Positions 25,534-34,417 of a DNA stretch of 64,000 nt are shown here, piece by piece; the stretch's first letter is position 1, and each line of letters begins with the position of its first letter. The stretch is from Comamonadaceae bacterium UBA4962. Lineage in GTDB: Bacteria > Pseudomonadota > Gammaproteobacteria > Burkholderiales > Burkholderiaceae_C. Below the pieces are notes generated by a model. That model was not told the DNA's origin, searched no databases, and saw nothing but the letters and a program-made list of their open reading frames with translations. A program made the translations under genes and the position numbers. The stretch is taken from contig DHAE01000023.1 of assembly GCA_002397315.1 (NCBI GenBank), forward strand, positions 244,495 to 308,494. The letters are read 5' to 3'.

Positions 25534-27672
25534 ATGCCCAAGACCTCTTCCACCCCGCCCTCTTCTTCCGAAGCCAAGGGCGCGAAAGCATTGAAGCCCG
25601 CGTCCGCGGCAGCGGCGGGCGACAGCGCCCGCGGACAGGGAGGCGAGCTGCAGCAGCAGGCCGGCGGCGACCATCCGGTGCTGACCACGCAGCAGGGCAT
25701 TCCCGTTGCCGACAACCAGAATTCGCTGCGCCCCACGCCGCGCGGGCCGACGCTGCTGGAGGACTTCATCCTCCGCGAAAAGATCATGCATTTCGACCAC
25801 GAGCGCATTCCCGAGCGCATCGTGCACGCGCGGGGCAGCGCCGCGCACGGCGTGTTCCAACTCACCGAAAGCCTCGAGAAGTACACCACCGCGCGCATCC
25901 TCACCGAGGTCGGCAAGGAGACGCCGGTGTTCTGCCGCTTCTCCACGGTGGCCGGCGGCGCGGGCTCGGTGGACACGCCGCGCGACGTGCGCGGCTTCGC
26001 GGTGAAGTTCTATACCGACCAGGGCAACTGGGACCTGGTGGGCAACAACATTCCCGTGTTCTTCATCCAGGACGCGATGAAGTTCCCCGACCTCGTGCAC
26101 GCCGTGAAGATGGAGCCCGACCGCGCCTTCCCGCAGGCCGCGAGCGCGCACGACACGTTCTGGGATTTCATCTCCCTTATGCCCGAGAGCCTGCACATGA
26201 TCATGTGGGCCATGAGCGACCGCACGATCCCGCGCAGCCTGCGCACGATCGAAGGCTTCGGCGTGCACTCCTTCCGCTTGCTGAACGCCGCGGGCGAGAG
26301 CACGTTCGTGAAGTTCCACTGGCGCCCGCGCCTGGGCATCCAGTCCACGGTGTGGGATGAGGCCGTGAAGCTGCAGAGCGCCGACAACGACTTCCACCGG
26401 CGCGACCTGTTCGAAGCCATCCAGGCGGGCGATTTCCCCGAATGGGACCTGGCCGTGCAGCTCTTCACCGAGGAAGAAGCCGTGCGCTTTCCGTTCGACC
26501 ATCTCGACCCGACCAAGCTCGTGCCCGAGGAATTGGTGCCCCTGAAGGTGATCGGCCGCATGACGCTGAACCGCTGGCCCGACAACTTCTTCGCCGAGAC
26601 CGAGCAGGTGGCGTTCTGCCCCGGCAACGTGCCGCCGGGCATCGACTTCTCCAACGACCCGCTGCTGCAGGGCCGCCTGTTCTCGTACCTGGACACGCAG
26701 CTCTCGCGCCTGGGCAGCCCGAACTTCGTGCAGTTGCCGATCAACGCGCCCAAGTGCCCGTTCCACCACATGCAGCGCGACGGCCACATGCAGATGCAGG
26801 TGCCCAAGGGCCGCGTCGCCTACGAGCCCAGCAGCCTGCAGCCGGACACGCCGCGCGCCTCCACCACGCAGGGCTTCCGCCATTTCGCGGAGCGGCTGGC
26901 CGACGACGGCGCCAAGGGCCGCATGCGGCCGGAAAGCTTCGCCGACCACTACAGCCAGGCGCGCATGTTCTACCGCAGCCAGAGCGCCATCGAGCAGGCC
27001 CACATGGCCTCCGCCCTGGTGTTCGAGCTCTCGAAGGTGGAAACCGAACGCGTGCGCGTGGCGGTGGTGGCGCAACTGCTGAACGTGGACGAACACCTCG
27101 CGCAGCGCGTGGCCGACGGCCTGGCCCTGCCCGAGCTGCCCGCCGCCTTCCCGGCCGCGGCGCCCGTGCAGGATCTGCCGCTCTCCCCGGCGCTGCGCAT
27201 CATCGATCGCATGCTTCCCACCCTGAAGGGCCGCTGCGTGGGCATCCTGGTGGCCGACGGCTCGGCCGCCGAGCCGATCGCCGCGCTGCGCAAGGCGGTG
27301 GAAAAAGCCGGCGCGCAGGTGAAGATCGTCGCTCCGAAGGTGGGCGGCGCCCTGCTGGCGGACGGCACGCGCCTGCCCGCGGACGGCCAGCTCGCGGGCA
27401 CGCCCTCTGCGGTGTTCGACGCGGTGGCTTCGGTGCTGTCGCCGCAGGCCGGCGCGCAGCTGGCCCGCGAGGCCGCGGCGGTGGACTGGTTCCGCGACGC
27501 CTTCGGCCACCTGAAGGCGATCGCCGCCTGCAAGGGGTCGCAGCCGATCCTCGATGCCGCGGGCATCGAGCCCGATGCGGGTGTGCTGAAGCCGGACGAT
27601 ACGGGCGCCTTCGTGAAGGCCGCCGCCACCCGCCAGTGGGACCGCGAACCGAAGGTGCGGATGCTGGCATGA
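25534..27672 (+). CDS. katE: Large-subunit catalase HPII
   Basis: This 712-residue clade II haem catalase converts H2O2 to water and O2. The distal His98 lies in Val-His-Ala-Arg-Gly, Asn lies in Gly-Asn-Asn-Ile-Pro-Val-Phe-Phe-Ile, and the proximal haem Tyr385 lies in Phe-Ser-Tyr-Leu-Asp-Thr. After the core, the C-terminal third (about 550-712; Arg-Cys-Val-Gly-Ile-Leu-Val-Ala-Asp-Gly) is the flavodoxin/DJ-1-like domain that defines large-subunit catalases. The first 45 residues are Ser/Ala/Lys-rich and disordered. ATG 25534 has GAGGA about 8 bases upstream. A single-domain response regulator follows 83 bp later. Confidence 0.95.
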   Translation: MPKTSSTPPSSSEAKGAKALKPASAAAAGDSARGQGGELQQQAGGDHPVLTTQQGIPVADNQNSLRPTPRGPTLLEDFILREKIMHFDHERIPERIVHARGSAAHGVFQLTESLEKYTTARILTEVGKETPVFCRFSTVAGGAGSVDTPRDVRGFAVKFYTDQGNWDLVGNNIPVFFIQDAMKFPDLVHAVKMEPDRAFPQAASAHDTFWDFISLMPESLHMIMWAMSDRTIPRSLRTIEGFGVHSFRLLNAAGESTFVKFHWRPRLGIQSTVWDEAVKLQSADNDFHRRDLFEAIQAGDFPEWDLAVQLFTEEEAVRFPFDHLDPTKLVPEELVPLKVIGRMTLNRWPDNFFAETEQVAFCPGNVPPGIDFSNDPLLQGRLFSYLDTQLSRLGSPNFVQLPINAPKCPFHHMQRDGHMQMQVPKGRVAYEPSSLQPDTPRASTTQGFRHFAERLADDGAKGRMRPESFADHYSQARMFYRSQSAIEQAHMASALVFELSKVETERVRVAVVAQLLNVDEHLAQRVADGLALPELPAAFPAAAPVQDLPLSPALRIIDRMLPTLKGRCVGILVADGSAAEPIAALRKAVEKAGAQVKIVAPKVGGALLADGTRLPADGQLAGTPSAVFDAVASVLSPQAGAQLAREAAAVDWFRDAFGHLKAIAACKGSQPILDAAGIEPDAGVLKPDDTGAFVKAAATRQWDREPKVRMLA

Positions 27673-27755
27673 TGCAGCCCGCCGCGACCGCGCCCCTGCC
27701 GGGCGCATCCCACCCTTTTTCGCCCCGCGAATCCTCCGAAGGACGACAGACCTCC

Positions 27756-28136
27756 ATGACCCCGCTGCGTATCCTCTACGTGGAAGACAACGCCGAACTC
27801 CGTGAAACCATCGGCATGCTGCTGGAGGGCGACGACCGCGAGGTCGTCTCCTGCGCCACGGCGGAGGAAGCGCTCCAGCTGGACGCGCCGCGCCCCTTCG
27901 ACATCGTGGTGACCGACGTGAGCCTGCCGGGCATGTCGGGCACCGACCTCTGCCGCCGCCTGCTGGCGGACGCGCCCCGGCGCTGGGTCGTGCTCTGCTC
28001 GGGCTACCAGTTCGGCCACGGGCTCGACACGCTGGGTCCCAACGTGCGCGCGCTGCTCAAGCCGTTCGAACTCGAAGACCTGGAGGCGCTGATGGAATCC
28101 ATCACCCAGGCGCTGCGGTCGCCGCCGGCCGCCTGA
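27756..28136 (+). CDS. Single-domain response regulator (receiver only)
   Basis: This 126-residue protein is a stand-alone receiver domain. Conserved residues are present: the acidic pair Glu10-Asp11 (Tyr-Val-Glu-Asp-Asn), phospho-acceptor Asp54 (Val-Thr-Asp-Val-Ser-Leu-Pro-Gly-Met), the Ser of Leu-Cys-Ser-Gly in the Thr/Ser position, and Lys in Leu-Lys-Pro-Phe. There is no output domain, so it should act through protein contacts or as a phosphate relay. AAGGA precedes the ATG. It is downstream of katE and converges with the hybrid-kinase cluster, whose kinases are obvious candidate partners. Confidence 0.92.
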   Translation: MTPLRILYVEDNAELRETIGMLLEGDDREVVSCATAEEALQLDAPRPFDIVVTDVSLPGMSGTDLCRRLLADAPRRWVVLCSGYQFGHGLDTLGPNVRALLKPFELEDLEALMESITQALRSPPAA

Positions 28137-28191
28137 CGGCCGGAAAGCCCTGCCTTGCGGACCGGGGCTTGCGGAGGGCGCGCCAGCGCGC

Positions 28192-29364
28192 TCACTGGGC
28201 GCCGGGCAGCTTGCAGGGCGGTGCTTCCCGCGGCAGTTCGACCCGGAAGACGGTGCTGCCCTGCTGGGAGTGCACGCGGATGGTTCCGCCGTGGCCTTCC
28301 ACGATCTGGTGCACGATGTAGAGCCCCAGCCCCAGCCCCTGGTGCCGGCCCGGCTCGCGCTCGCGGCCGCGGAACGGATCGAACAGCTGCGGGATGAGCG
28401 ACGCGGGGATCTCCCCGCCGTTGCGCACCTCCATCGCCACGCGCTCCGGGCCCGTGCCGTCCAGCACCACCTGCACGGGCCGCTGCGCGTCGCCGTGGTG
28501 GATGGCATTGCCCAGCAGGTTCGCCACCACCTGGCAGAGCCGCTCGGCATCCCAGGAGCCGCCGAGGTCGCCCGCCTGCTCCACTTCGATCGCCCGCTCG
28601 GGATGGCTCGTGCGCCACTCGGCCGCGGTGCGCTGCACCAGCTCGCCCAGGTCCGCCGGGGCGATGCGCACCGGCAGCCCGCCGAACTGGCGCGCGCGCG
28701 TGACGTCGAGCAGGTCCTCGATCATGCGGCCCATGCGCTGCGCGCTGGTGTGCACCTTGTCGGCCATGGCGAGCACCTTGTCGGGCTCCTGCGTGCGCCG
28801 CAGCACCGCCGCGCTCGCCAGGATCGCGCTCAGCGGGCCGCGCAGGTCGTGGCTGAGCACGGCCATGAACATCTCGCTGAGCTTCAGGGCCTGGGTGCGG
28901 TCCTGCAGCTCGCAGGCCAGCGCCACCTTCTGGCGATGCAGATCGAAGAACACGTTGGCCTTGTTGACCAGCATGTGCGGGTCGATCGGCTTGTAGAGGA
29001 AATCGACGGCGCCGTTCTCGTAGCCCTTGAACTGCCAGTTCTGGTCGCGCGAGCCGGCGGTCATGAACATGAGCGGGATGTGGCGCGTGCGCTCGCTGCC
29101 ACGGATCAGTTCGGCCAGCTCGAAACCGTTCATCTCGGGCATCTGCACGTCGAGCATGGCGAGCGCCACGTCGCTGTGCACCAGCAGCAGCTCCAGCGCC
29201 TCGGGGCCGGACGCCGCCTTGAGGATGTGCACGCCGTCGCGGCGCAGCAGCGCCTCCAGCGCGATCAGGTTCTCGGGCACGTCGTCCACCAGCAGGCATT
29301 TGACGGGCATGGGCGGGCGCTGCGGCGCGGCGTCCGCCATGGGGGTGCGCGGCGGCGCGATCAT
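28192..29364 (-). CDS. Soluble REC-first histidine kinase
   Basis: This 390-residue protein has an N-terminal receiver (about 22-138, acceptor Asp72 in Met-Leu-Asp-Val-Gln-Met-Pro-Glu-Met), a short coiled coil, a HisKA domain with His172 (Leu-Ser-His-Asp-Leu-Arg-Gly-Pro-Leu), and a HATPase_c domain (N-box Asn-Leu-Leu-Gly-Asn-Ala-Ile-His-His, G2 Leu-Gly-Leu-Gly-Leu-Tyr-Ile-Val). No membrane segment, so it is cytoplasmic and probably receives its input through the receiver. Its ATG overlaps the cheB-like stop (ATGA), making it the last gene of a coupled four-gene chain. Confidence 0.93.
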   Translation of the reverse strand: MIAPPRTPMADAAPQRPPMPVKCLLVDDVPENLIALEALLRRDGVHILKAASGPEALELLLVHSDVALAMLDVQMPEMNGFELAELIRGSERTRHIPLMFMTAGSRDQNWQFKGYENGAVDFLYKPIDPHMLVNKANVFFDLHRQKVALACELQDRTQALKLSEMFMAVLSHDLRGPLSAILASAAVLRRTQEPDKVLAMADKVHTSAQRMGRMIEDLLDVTRARQFGGLPVRIAPADLGELVQRTAAEWRTSHPERAIEVEQAGDLGGSWDAERLCQVVANLLGNAIHHGDAQRPVQVVLDGTGPERVAMEVRNGGEIPASLIPQLFDPFRGREREPGRHQGLGLGLYIVHQIVEGHGGTIRVHSQQGSTVFRVELPREAPPCKLPGAQ

Positions 29365-29972
29365 GCGCGTGCTCCCTGCGGCAGCGCGGCGATCCAGTCG
29401 GCGATGCGCTGCGGCGGAAGGACGTGGTCGGGCCTGCACAACTGCAGCGCCGCTTCGGGCATGGTACTCATGGGAGCGCTTTCGGGATCTTGCACGATCG
29501 TCGTGCCGCCCGCGGCCTGTACCGCGGCGATGCCCTGGGCGCCGTCGTGGTTGGCGCCGGAGAGCAGGATGGCCAGCAGCCGCCCGGCATAGGCGTCCGC
29601 GGCGGATTCGAAGAGAACGTCGATGGACGGACGCGAGAAATGCACGGGATCGTCGACCGACAGGGCGAGCCTCGGGCCGGCATCGACGAGCAGGTGGTAG
29701 TCGGGCGGCGCGAAATACACCGTGCCGGCTTCGACGGGCTCCTTGTCCTGGGCTTCGCGCAGCGGCAGCGCGCAGCGCGGCTGGAAGATGTCGCACAGCA
29801 GGCTGGGCCGGTCGCGGGGCAGGTGCAGCGCGATGAACACCGCGGCACGCTGGCGGGCGGGCAGCGCCGGCAGCAGCACGGCGAGCGCCTCGATGCTGCC
29901 GGCGGAGCCGCCGACCACGATGGCCTCGAAGGGTTTCGCCGGGGCCGCCGGCGCCATGGTCGGACGGGTCAT
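29361..29972 (-). CDS. CheB-type methylesterase domain protein without receiver
   Basis: This 203-residue protein is just the catalytic methylesterase domain of CheB, which removes methyl (or deamidates) groups on chemoreceptor glutamates. The triad is in place: Ser23 (Gly-Gly-Ser-Ala-Gly-Ser), His50 (Ala-Leu-His-Leu-Pro-Arg-Asp) and Asp143 (Gly-Ala-Asn-His-Asp-Gly-Ala). The usual N-terminal receiver is absent, so it is not controlled by direct phosphorylation. It overlaps cheR upstream and the soluble kinase downstream by 4 bp each. No chemoreceptor gene is in the window, so the target may be one of the kinases or a distant receptor. Confidence 0.93.
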   Translation of the reverse strand: MTRPTMAPAAPAKPFEAIVVGGSAGSIEALAVLLPALPARQRAAVFIALHLPRDRPSLLCDIFQPRCALPLREAQDKEPVEAGTVYFAPPDYHLLVDAGPRLALSVDDPVHFSRPSIDVLFESAADAYAGRLLAILLSGANHDGAQGIAAVQAAGGTTIVQDPESAPMSTMPEAALQLCRPDHVLPPQRIADWIAALPQGARA

Positions 29973-30826
29973 GCGCCCCCCCGCTTCTGGTAGATGCGCT
30001 CGGACGCGACCAGTTCGTCGAAGGTCTGCGCATGCGACGAGAACCGCAGCGACTCCTTGGAGCCCAGGCCGAGGAAACCCTTGCGGCACAGCGCCTCGTG
30101 GAAGAGGCCGAGCGCGCGGTCCTGCAGCTCGCGGTCGAAGTAGATGAGCACGTTGCGGCAGGAGACGAGGTGCACTTCGGCGAACACGCTGTCCGTGGCG
30201 AGGCTGTGGTCCGAGAACACGATGTGCCGGCGCAGGCTCTTGTCGAACACCACGCGCCCGTAGGCGGCCGTGTAGTGCTCCGACAGCGAGCCGCGGCCGC
30301 CGGAGCGGGCATGGTTCTCGGTGAAGGACGGCACGCGCTCGATCGCGTACACGCCCGCCTCCGCCTTCTGCAGCGCGTTCGCGTTGATGTCGGTCGCGTA
30401 GATCAGCGTGCGCTCCAGCAGGCCCTCCTCGCGCAGCAGGATGGCGAGCGAATACACCTCCTCGCCGGTGCTGCAGCCGGCCACCCAGATCTTGAGCGAG
30501 GGGTAGGTGCGCAGCACGGGCACCACGGTCTCGCGCAGCGCGCGGAAGTAGCTCGGGTCGCGGAACATCTCGCTCACCTGCACGGTGAGGTATTCGAGCA
30601 TGGCCGGGAACACCTCCGGATCGTGCAGGATGAGGTGCTGCAGCTGCGAGAGCGTGCGGCAGTGGAAGCGCGTGAGCGCCGACTGCAGGCGCCGCTTGAG
30701 CGAGGCCTGCGCGTAGCCGCGGAAGTCGTAGTGGTAGCGGCGGTAGATGGCCTCCACGAGCAAGTGCTGCTCGATGTCGAAGGTCTTGCGGCGCAGCGCC
30801 GAGCCGGCTTCGTCGTCGGGGGTCAC
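29969..30826 (-). CDS. CheR-type protein-glutamate methyltransferase
   Basis: This 285-residue protein has the CheR N-terminal helical domain (about 15-85) and an S-adenosylmethionine-dependent methyltransferase domain. It carries the AdoMet motif Val-Ala-Gly-Cys-Ser-Thr-Gly-Glu-Glu-Val-Tyr-Ser, Tyr-Ala-Thr-Asp-Ile-Asn, and Cys-Arg-Asn-Val-Leu-Ile-Tyr-Phe. No TPR tail or pentapeptide-binding loop extension is obvious. The start is GTG at 30826, overlapping the TGA of the upstream hybrid kinase; no better ATG exists before the conserved region. It is paired with the receiver-less CheB, probably outside classical flagellar chemotaxis. Confidence 0.92.
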   Translation of the reverse strand: MTPDDEAGSALRRKTFDIEQHLLVEAIYRRYHYDFRGYAQASLKRRLQSALTRFHCRTLSQLQHLILHDPEVFPAMLEYLTVQVSEMFRDPSYFRALRETVVPVLRTYPSLKIWVAGCSTGEEVYSLAILLREEGLLERTLIYATDINANALQKAEAGVYAIERVPSFTENHARSGGRGSLSEHYTAAYGRVVFDKSLRRHIVFSDHSLATDSVFAEVHLVSCRNVLIYFDRELQDRALGLFHEALCRKGFLGLGSKESLRFSSHAQTFDELVASERIYQKRGGA

Positions 30827-33800
30827 TTGGGCATCCACACGCGCACCAGCGAAAGCAGCTTCTCGACGTCCAGCGGCTTGGCGATGTAGTCGTTGGCGCC
30901 GGCCGCGAGGCATTTCTCCTGGTCGTCCTTCATGGCCTTGGCCGTGAGGGCGATGATGGGCAGGCGCCGCCACTCCTGCCGCTTGCGGATCTCGCGCATG
31001 GCGGTGAAGCCGTCCATCTCCGGCATCATGATGTCCATGAGCACGAGGTCGACCTGCGGCGCATCGCCGGCCTGCGAGCGCTCCAGCAGCTCCAGCGCCT
31101 CGCGGCCGTTGCGCGCGATCTGCACCTTGGCGCCGGTGGGCTCCAGCACGCTGGAGAGCGCGAAGATGTTGCGCACGTCGTCTTCCACCACGAGGATGCT
31201 GCGGCCCTCGAACGACGATTCGCGGTCGCGCGCCAGGCGCAGCATCTGCTGCCGGTCGGTCGGCAGGCTCGATTCCACCTGGTGCAGGAACAGCGTGACC
31301 TCGTCGAGCAGGCGCTCGGGAGAACGCGCGTCCTTGATGATGATCGACTTGGAGAAGCGCCGCAGCCGCTGCTCCTCGTCGCGCGAGAGCGAGCGGCCGG
31401 TGTAGACGATCACCGGCGGGAAGGCCACGTCCTCCTGGCCGGCCATCTGTTCGAGCAGCTCGTAGCCGCTCAGGTCGGGCAGGTTCAGGTCCATCACCAT
31501 GCAGTCGAAGGTGCTCTCGCGCAGCAACTGCAGCGCGCGCTGGGCGGTTTCGGCGCCGACGATCTCCACGTCGCCGTTGGCGAGCAGGTGCCCCATGCTC
31601 TCGCGCTGGCGGTCGTCGTCTTCCACCACCAGCACGCGCCGCAGGGCCTGGGTGAATTTCGCCTCCATGCGCTCCAGGGCCTGCACGAGTTCGTCGCGCT
31701 TGACCGGCTTGAGCGCGTAGCCCATGGCCCCGAGGCCCAGGGCCTCCTGCGAGTAGTCGGCCACCGAGACGACGTGCACCGGGATGTGGCGCGTGGCGGG
31801 GTTGCGCTTGAGCTGGTCGAGCACGCCCAGGCCCGAGAAATCGGGCAGGTTCATGTCCAGCACCACGGCGCTGGGCATGTAGTCGGTGGCGGCCGCCAGA
31901 CCTTCGCCGCCGCTGTGGGTGACGATGCACTGGAAGCCCATTTCGTGCGCGAGGTCGTGCAGGATGCGTGCGAAGCGCACGTCGTCCTCCACCACCAGGA
32001 TGGTGCGCTTGCCGGCCTGCAGGCCGTCGCGGTCGTCGGCCACGGCCGAGTCCGGACGGCGCGGCGCCTCCTGCACGGAGGCGATCGCCGGCACGGCCGC
32101 CACCATGTCGACCGGCATGGCGGGGCTGGCCGGCGTGGCGCTGGCCGTGGCCACCGCGCGCTGGGGCATGCCGTAGCCGGAGGCGGTGTCTTGGCTGGAC
32201 TGCGCGGGCTCCGGCGCCTGCAGCGGCAGCACCAGGGTGAACACGCTGCCCTGCCCCGGCGTGCTCTGCACCGAGACGCTGCCGCCCAGCAGCTGCGCGA
32301 GATCGCGCGAGATCGACAGGCCCAGCCCCGTGCCGCCGTACTTGCGGTGGGTGCTGCCGTCGGCCTGGCGGAAGGCCTCGAAGATCAGCTTCTGCTGGTG
32401 CTCCGGAATGCCGATGCCTGTGTCGCGCACGGAGAACGCCACGCGACCGTCCGGCTGGGCCCAGACGCGCAGCGCGACTTCGCCGCGCTCGGTGAACTTG
32501 ATCGCGTTCGACAGCAGGTTCTTCAGGATCTGGCCGAGCCGCTGCGCGTCGGTGCGCAACTGCTCGGGCACGCCGGGCTCCACCACCGCGCTGAACGCGA
32601 GATTCTTCTCGCGCGCGAGCGGCCGCAGCGGCTCGGCGATGGATTGCACCGCGCGTGCGATGCTCACCGGTTCGATGTCGACCGTGGCCTGGCCGGCCTC
32701 GATCTTGGCGAGGTCGAGGATGTCGTTGATGAGCGTGAGCAGGTCGTTGCCGGCGCCGTGGATCGTCTCGGCATAGCGCACCTGCTCGGCGGTGAGGTTG
32801 CCGCCCTTGTTGTCCGCCAGCAGCTTGGCGAGGATCAGGCTGGAGTTGAGCGGGGTGCGCAGCTCGTGGCTCATGTTGGCCAGGAACTCGCTCTTGTACT
32901 GGCTCGCCTGCTCCAGGTCGCGCGCCTTGTCGGTGAGCGCGTCCTGCGCGCGCAGGAGCTGCTGCTTCTGGTACTCGAGCTGCTGGGTCTGCTCTTCCAA
33001 CTGGGCGTTGCTCTGCTCCAGCTCGGTCTGCTGCGCCTCCATCTGCGCCTGCGATTCCTGCAGCACGCGGCTCTGCTGTTCAAGCTCCTCGTTGCTCACG
33101 CGCAGCTCTTCCTGCTGGGCCTGCAGCTCCTCGGCCTGGCGCTGGGTCTCGTCGAGCAGCGTTTCGAGCTGCGAGCGGTCCTTGGCCGAACGCACCGCGA
33201 TGGCCAGTTGCTCCGAGGCGCGCGCGAGAAGCTCCAGGTCGATGTCCTGCACGGGCCGGAAGAAGCCGAGCTCGATGACGGCCTGCACGGTGCCGTTGTG
33301 CACCGCGGGCAGCACCACCAGCTCGCCGGGCGCGCTGTGGCCCACGCCCGACTGCACTTCCAGGTGCGCGGCCGGCACGTGCCGGGCATGCACCGTCTGC
33401 CGCGACACCGCGGCCTGGCCGACGAGGCCCTCGCCCTCGGCCACGCGTTCCGGCCCGGGCGTGCCCGACAGCGCATAGCCGCCGAACCGGCGGAACACGC
33501 CATGGCCTTCCGCGACATAGGCCACACCCACGCGAGCGCCCAGCCGGCGCGCCAGGTACGAGAGCACGCGCGGACCGAGTTCGTCGAGCCGCAGGTCGCC
33601 GCGCACTTCGTCCGACAGGCCCATCACGCCGCCGCGGATCCAGGCCTCCCGGGCCTTGGCACGGTGGTCGGCACCCGTCATCGCGGCCGAGCCGAGGATG
33701 AACGCGAGCAGCACCAGCGAGCCGCCCCATGTGAAGTAAGCCGCGAAGCGGGCCGAGTCCTCCCACAGCGCGCGCCGCTCTTCCAGTTCTTCGCGCTCGG

Positions 33801-34317
33801 CCGTGATCATCTCGCGCACCAGCGCGCGGATGGCGTCCATCGTGGCGCGGCCGCGATCGGTCCGGACCACCGCCATCGCCGCCTCCACCTGGCCGGACTG
33901 GCGCAGCTGGATGGTCTCCTGCAACTCGGCCATCTTCTGGCGGGCCAGCGGCGCGAGCTGTTCGTAGCGGCGCAGCTGCCGCGGGGAATCGCTCACCAGC
34001 AGGCGCAGGCGCTCCAGCTCGGGGCCCAGCGAGGCCTCGGCCGTCTCGTACGGGCCGAGGTAGCGCGGCTCGCCCGCCAGCAGGTAGCCGCGCTGGCCGG
34101 TTTCGGCGTCCTTGATGATGGAGAGCACGTACTGGATCTGCACCACCGACTCGACCGCCGTGTTGATGCGGCGCACCGCATCCGAGCGGTCCTGCTGCGA
34201 CTGGTACGTGAAGATCGCGATGACGGCGGTGGCCAGGGCGGCCAGCACGAAGCCCAGCAGCATGCGCAACGGCATGCTGGTCTGCATTTTTTCGTTCGGG
34301 AGGGGTTGGGACGGCAT
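30823..34317 (-). CDS. Membrane hybrid sensor kinase: CHASE3-GAF-HisKA-HATPase-3xREC
   Basis: This 1164-residue kinase has membrane helices at about 18-40 and 190-212 flanking a CHASE3-like periplasmic helical domain, then GAF (about 240-385) and a Gln/Glu-rich coiled coil (about 385-480). HisKA follows with His484 (Met-Ser-His-Glu-Leu-Arg-Thr-Pro-Leu), then HATPase_c with Asn-Ala-Ile-Lys-Phe-Thr and Gly-Gly-Thr-Gly-Leu-Gly-Leu. Three receivers follow, starting near 770, 893 and 1041 (last acceptor Asp1095). The layout resembles stress-type kinases that sit with CheB/CheR. It heads the coupled chain kinase-cheR-cheB-kinase. The ligand is unknown. Confidence 0.95.
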   Translation of the reverse strand: MPSQPLPNEKMQTSMPLRMLLGFVLAALATAVIAIFTYQSQQDRSDAVRRINTAVESVVQIQYVLSIIKDAETGQRGYLLAGEPRYLGPYETAEASLGPELERLRLLVSDSPRQLRRYEQLAPLARQKMAELQETIQLRQSGQVEAAMAVVRTDRGRATMDAIRALVREMITAEREELEERRALWEDSARFAAYFTWGGSLVLLAFILGSAAMTGADHRAKAREAWIRGGVMGLSDEVRGDLRLDELGPRVLSYLARRLGARVGVAYVAEGHGVFRRFGGYALSGTPGPERVAEGEGLVGQAAVSRQTVHARHVPAAHLEVQSGVGHSAPGELVVLPAVHNGTVQAVIELGFFRPVQDIDLELLARASEQLAIAVRSAKDRSQLETLLDETQRQAEELQAQQEELRVSNEELEQQSRVLQESQAQMEAQQTELEQSNAQLEEQTQQLEYQKQQLLRAQDALTDKARDLEQASQYKSEFLANMSHELRTPLNSSLILAKLLADNKGGNLTAEQVRYAETIHGAGNDLLTLINDILDLAKIEAGQATVDIEPVSIARAVQSIAEPLRPLAREKNLAFSAVVEPGVPEQLRTDAQRLGQILKNLLSNAIKFTERGEVALRVWAQPDGRVAFSVRDTGIGIPEHQQKLIFEAFRQADGSTHRKYGGTGLGLSISRDLAQLLGGSVSVQSTPGQGSVFTLVLPLQAPEPAQSSQDTASGYGMPQRAVATASATPASPAMPVDMVAAVPAIASVQEAPRRPDSAVADDRDGLQAGKRTILVVEDDVRFARILHDLAHEMGFQCIVTHSGGEGLAAATDYMPSAVVLDMNLPDFSGLGVLDQLKRNPATRHIPVHVVSVADYSQEALGLGAMGYALKPVKRDELVQALERMEAKFTQALRRVLVVEDDDRQRESMGHLLANGDVEIVGAETAQRALQLLRESTFDCMVMDLNLPDLSGYELLEQMAGQEDVAFPPVIVYTGRSLSRDEEQRLRRFSKSIIIKDARSPERLLDEVTLFLHQVESSLPTDRQQMLRLARDRESSFEGRSILVVEDDVRNIFALSSVLEPTGAKVQIARNGREALELLERSQAGDAPQVDLVLMDIMMPEMDGFTAMREIRKRQEWRRLPIIALTAKAMKDDQEKCLAAGANDYIAKPLDVEKLLSLVRVWMPK

Positions 34318-34417
34318 GGCGGAGCGGAAAAGCGAGCCGACGATGATAGGGCGGCGCGCCCCGTCGCCGCGTAGGCCGTATCCTGCAAAAGAAGGAGCAG
34401 CCGTCCCGCGTCCAGCC

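Noticed and set aside
31282..34374. 1030-codon plus-strand frame opposite the hybrid kinase
   Set aside because: Its composition (repeats of His, Arg, Leu) mirrors codons of the kinase; the minus strand has clear domains in the correct order.
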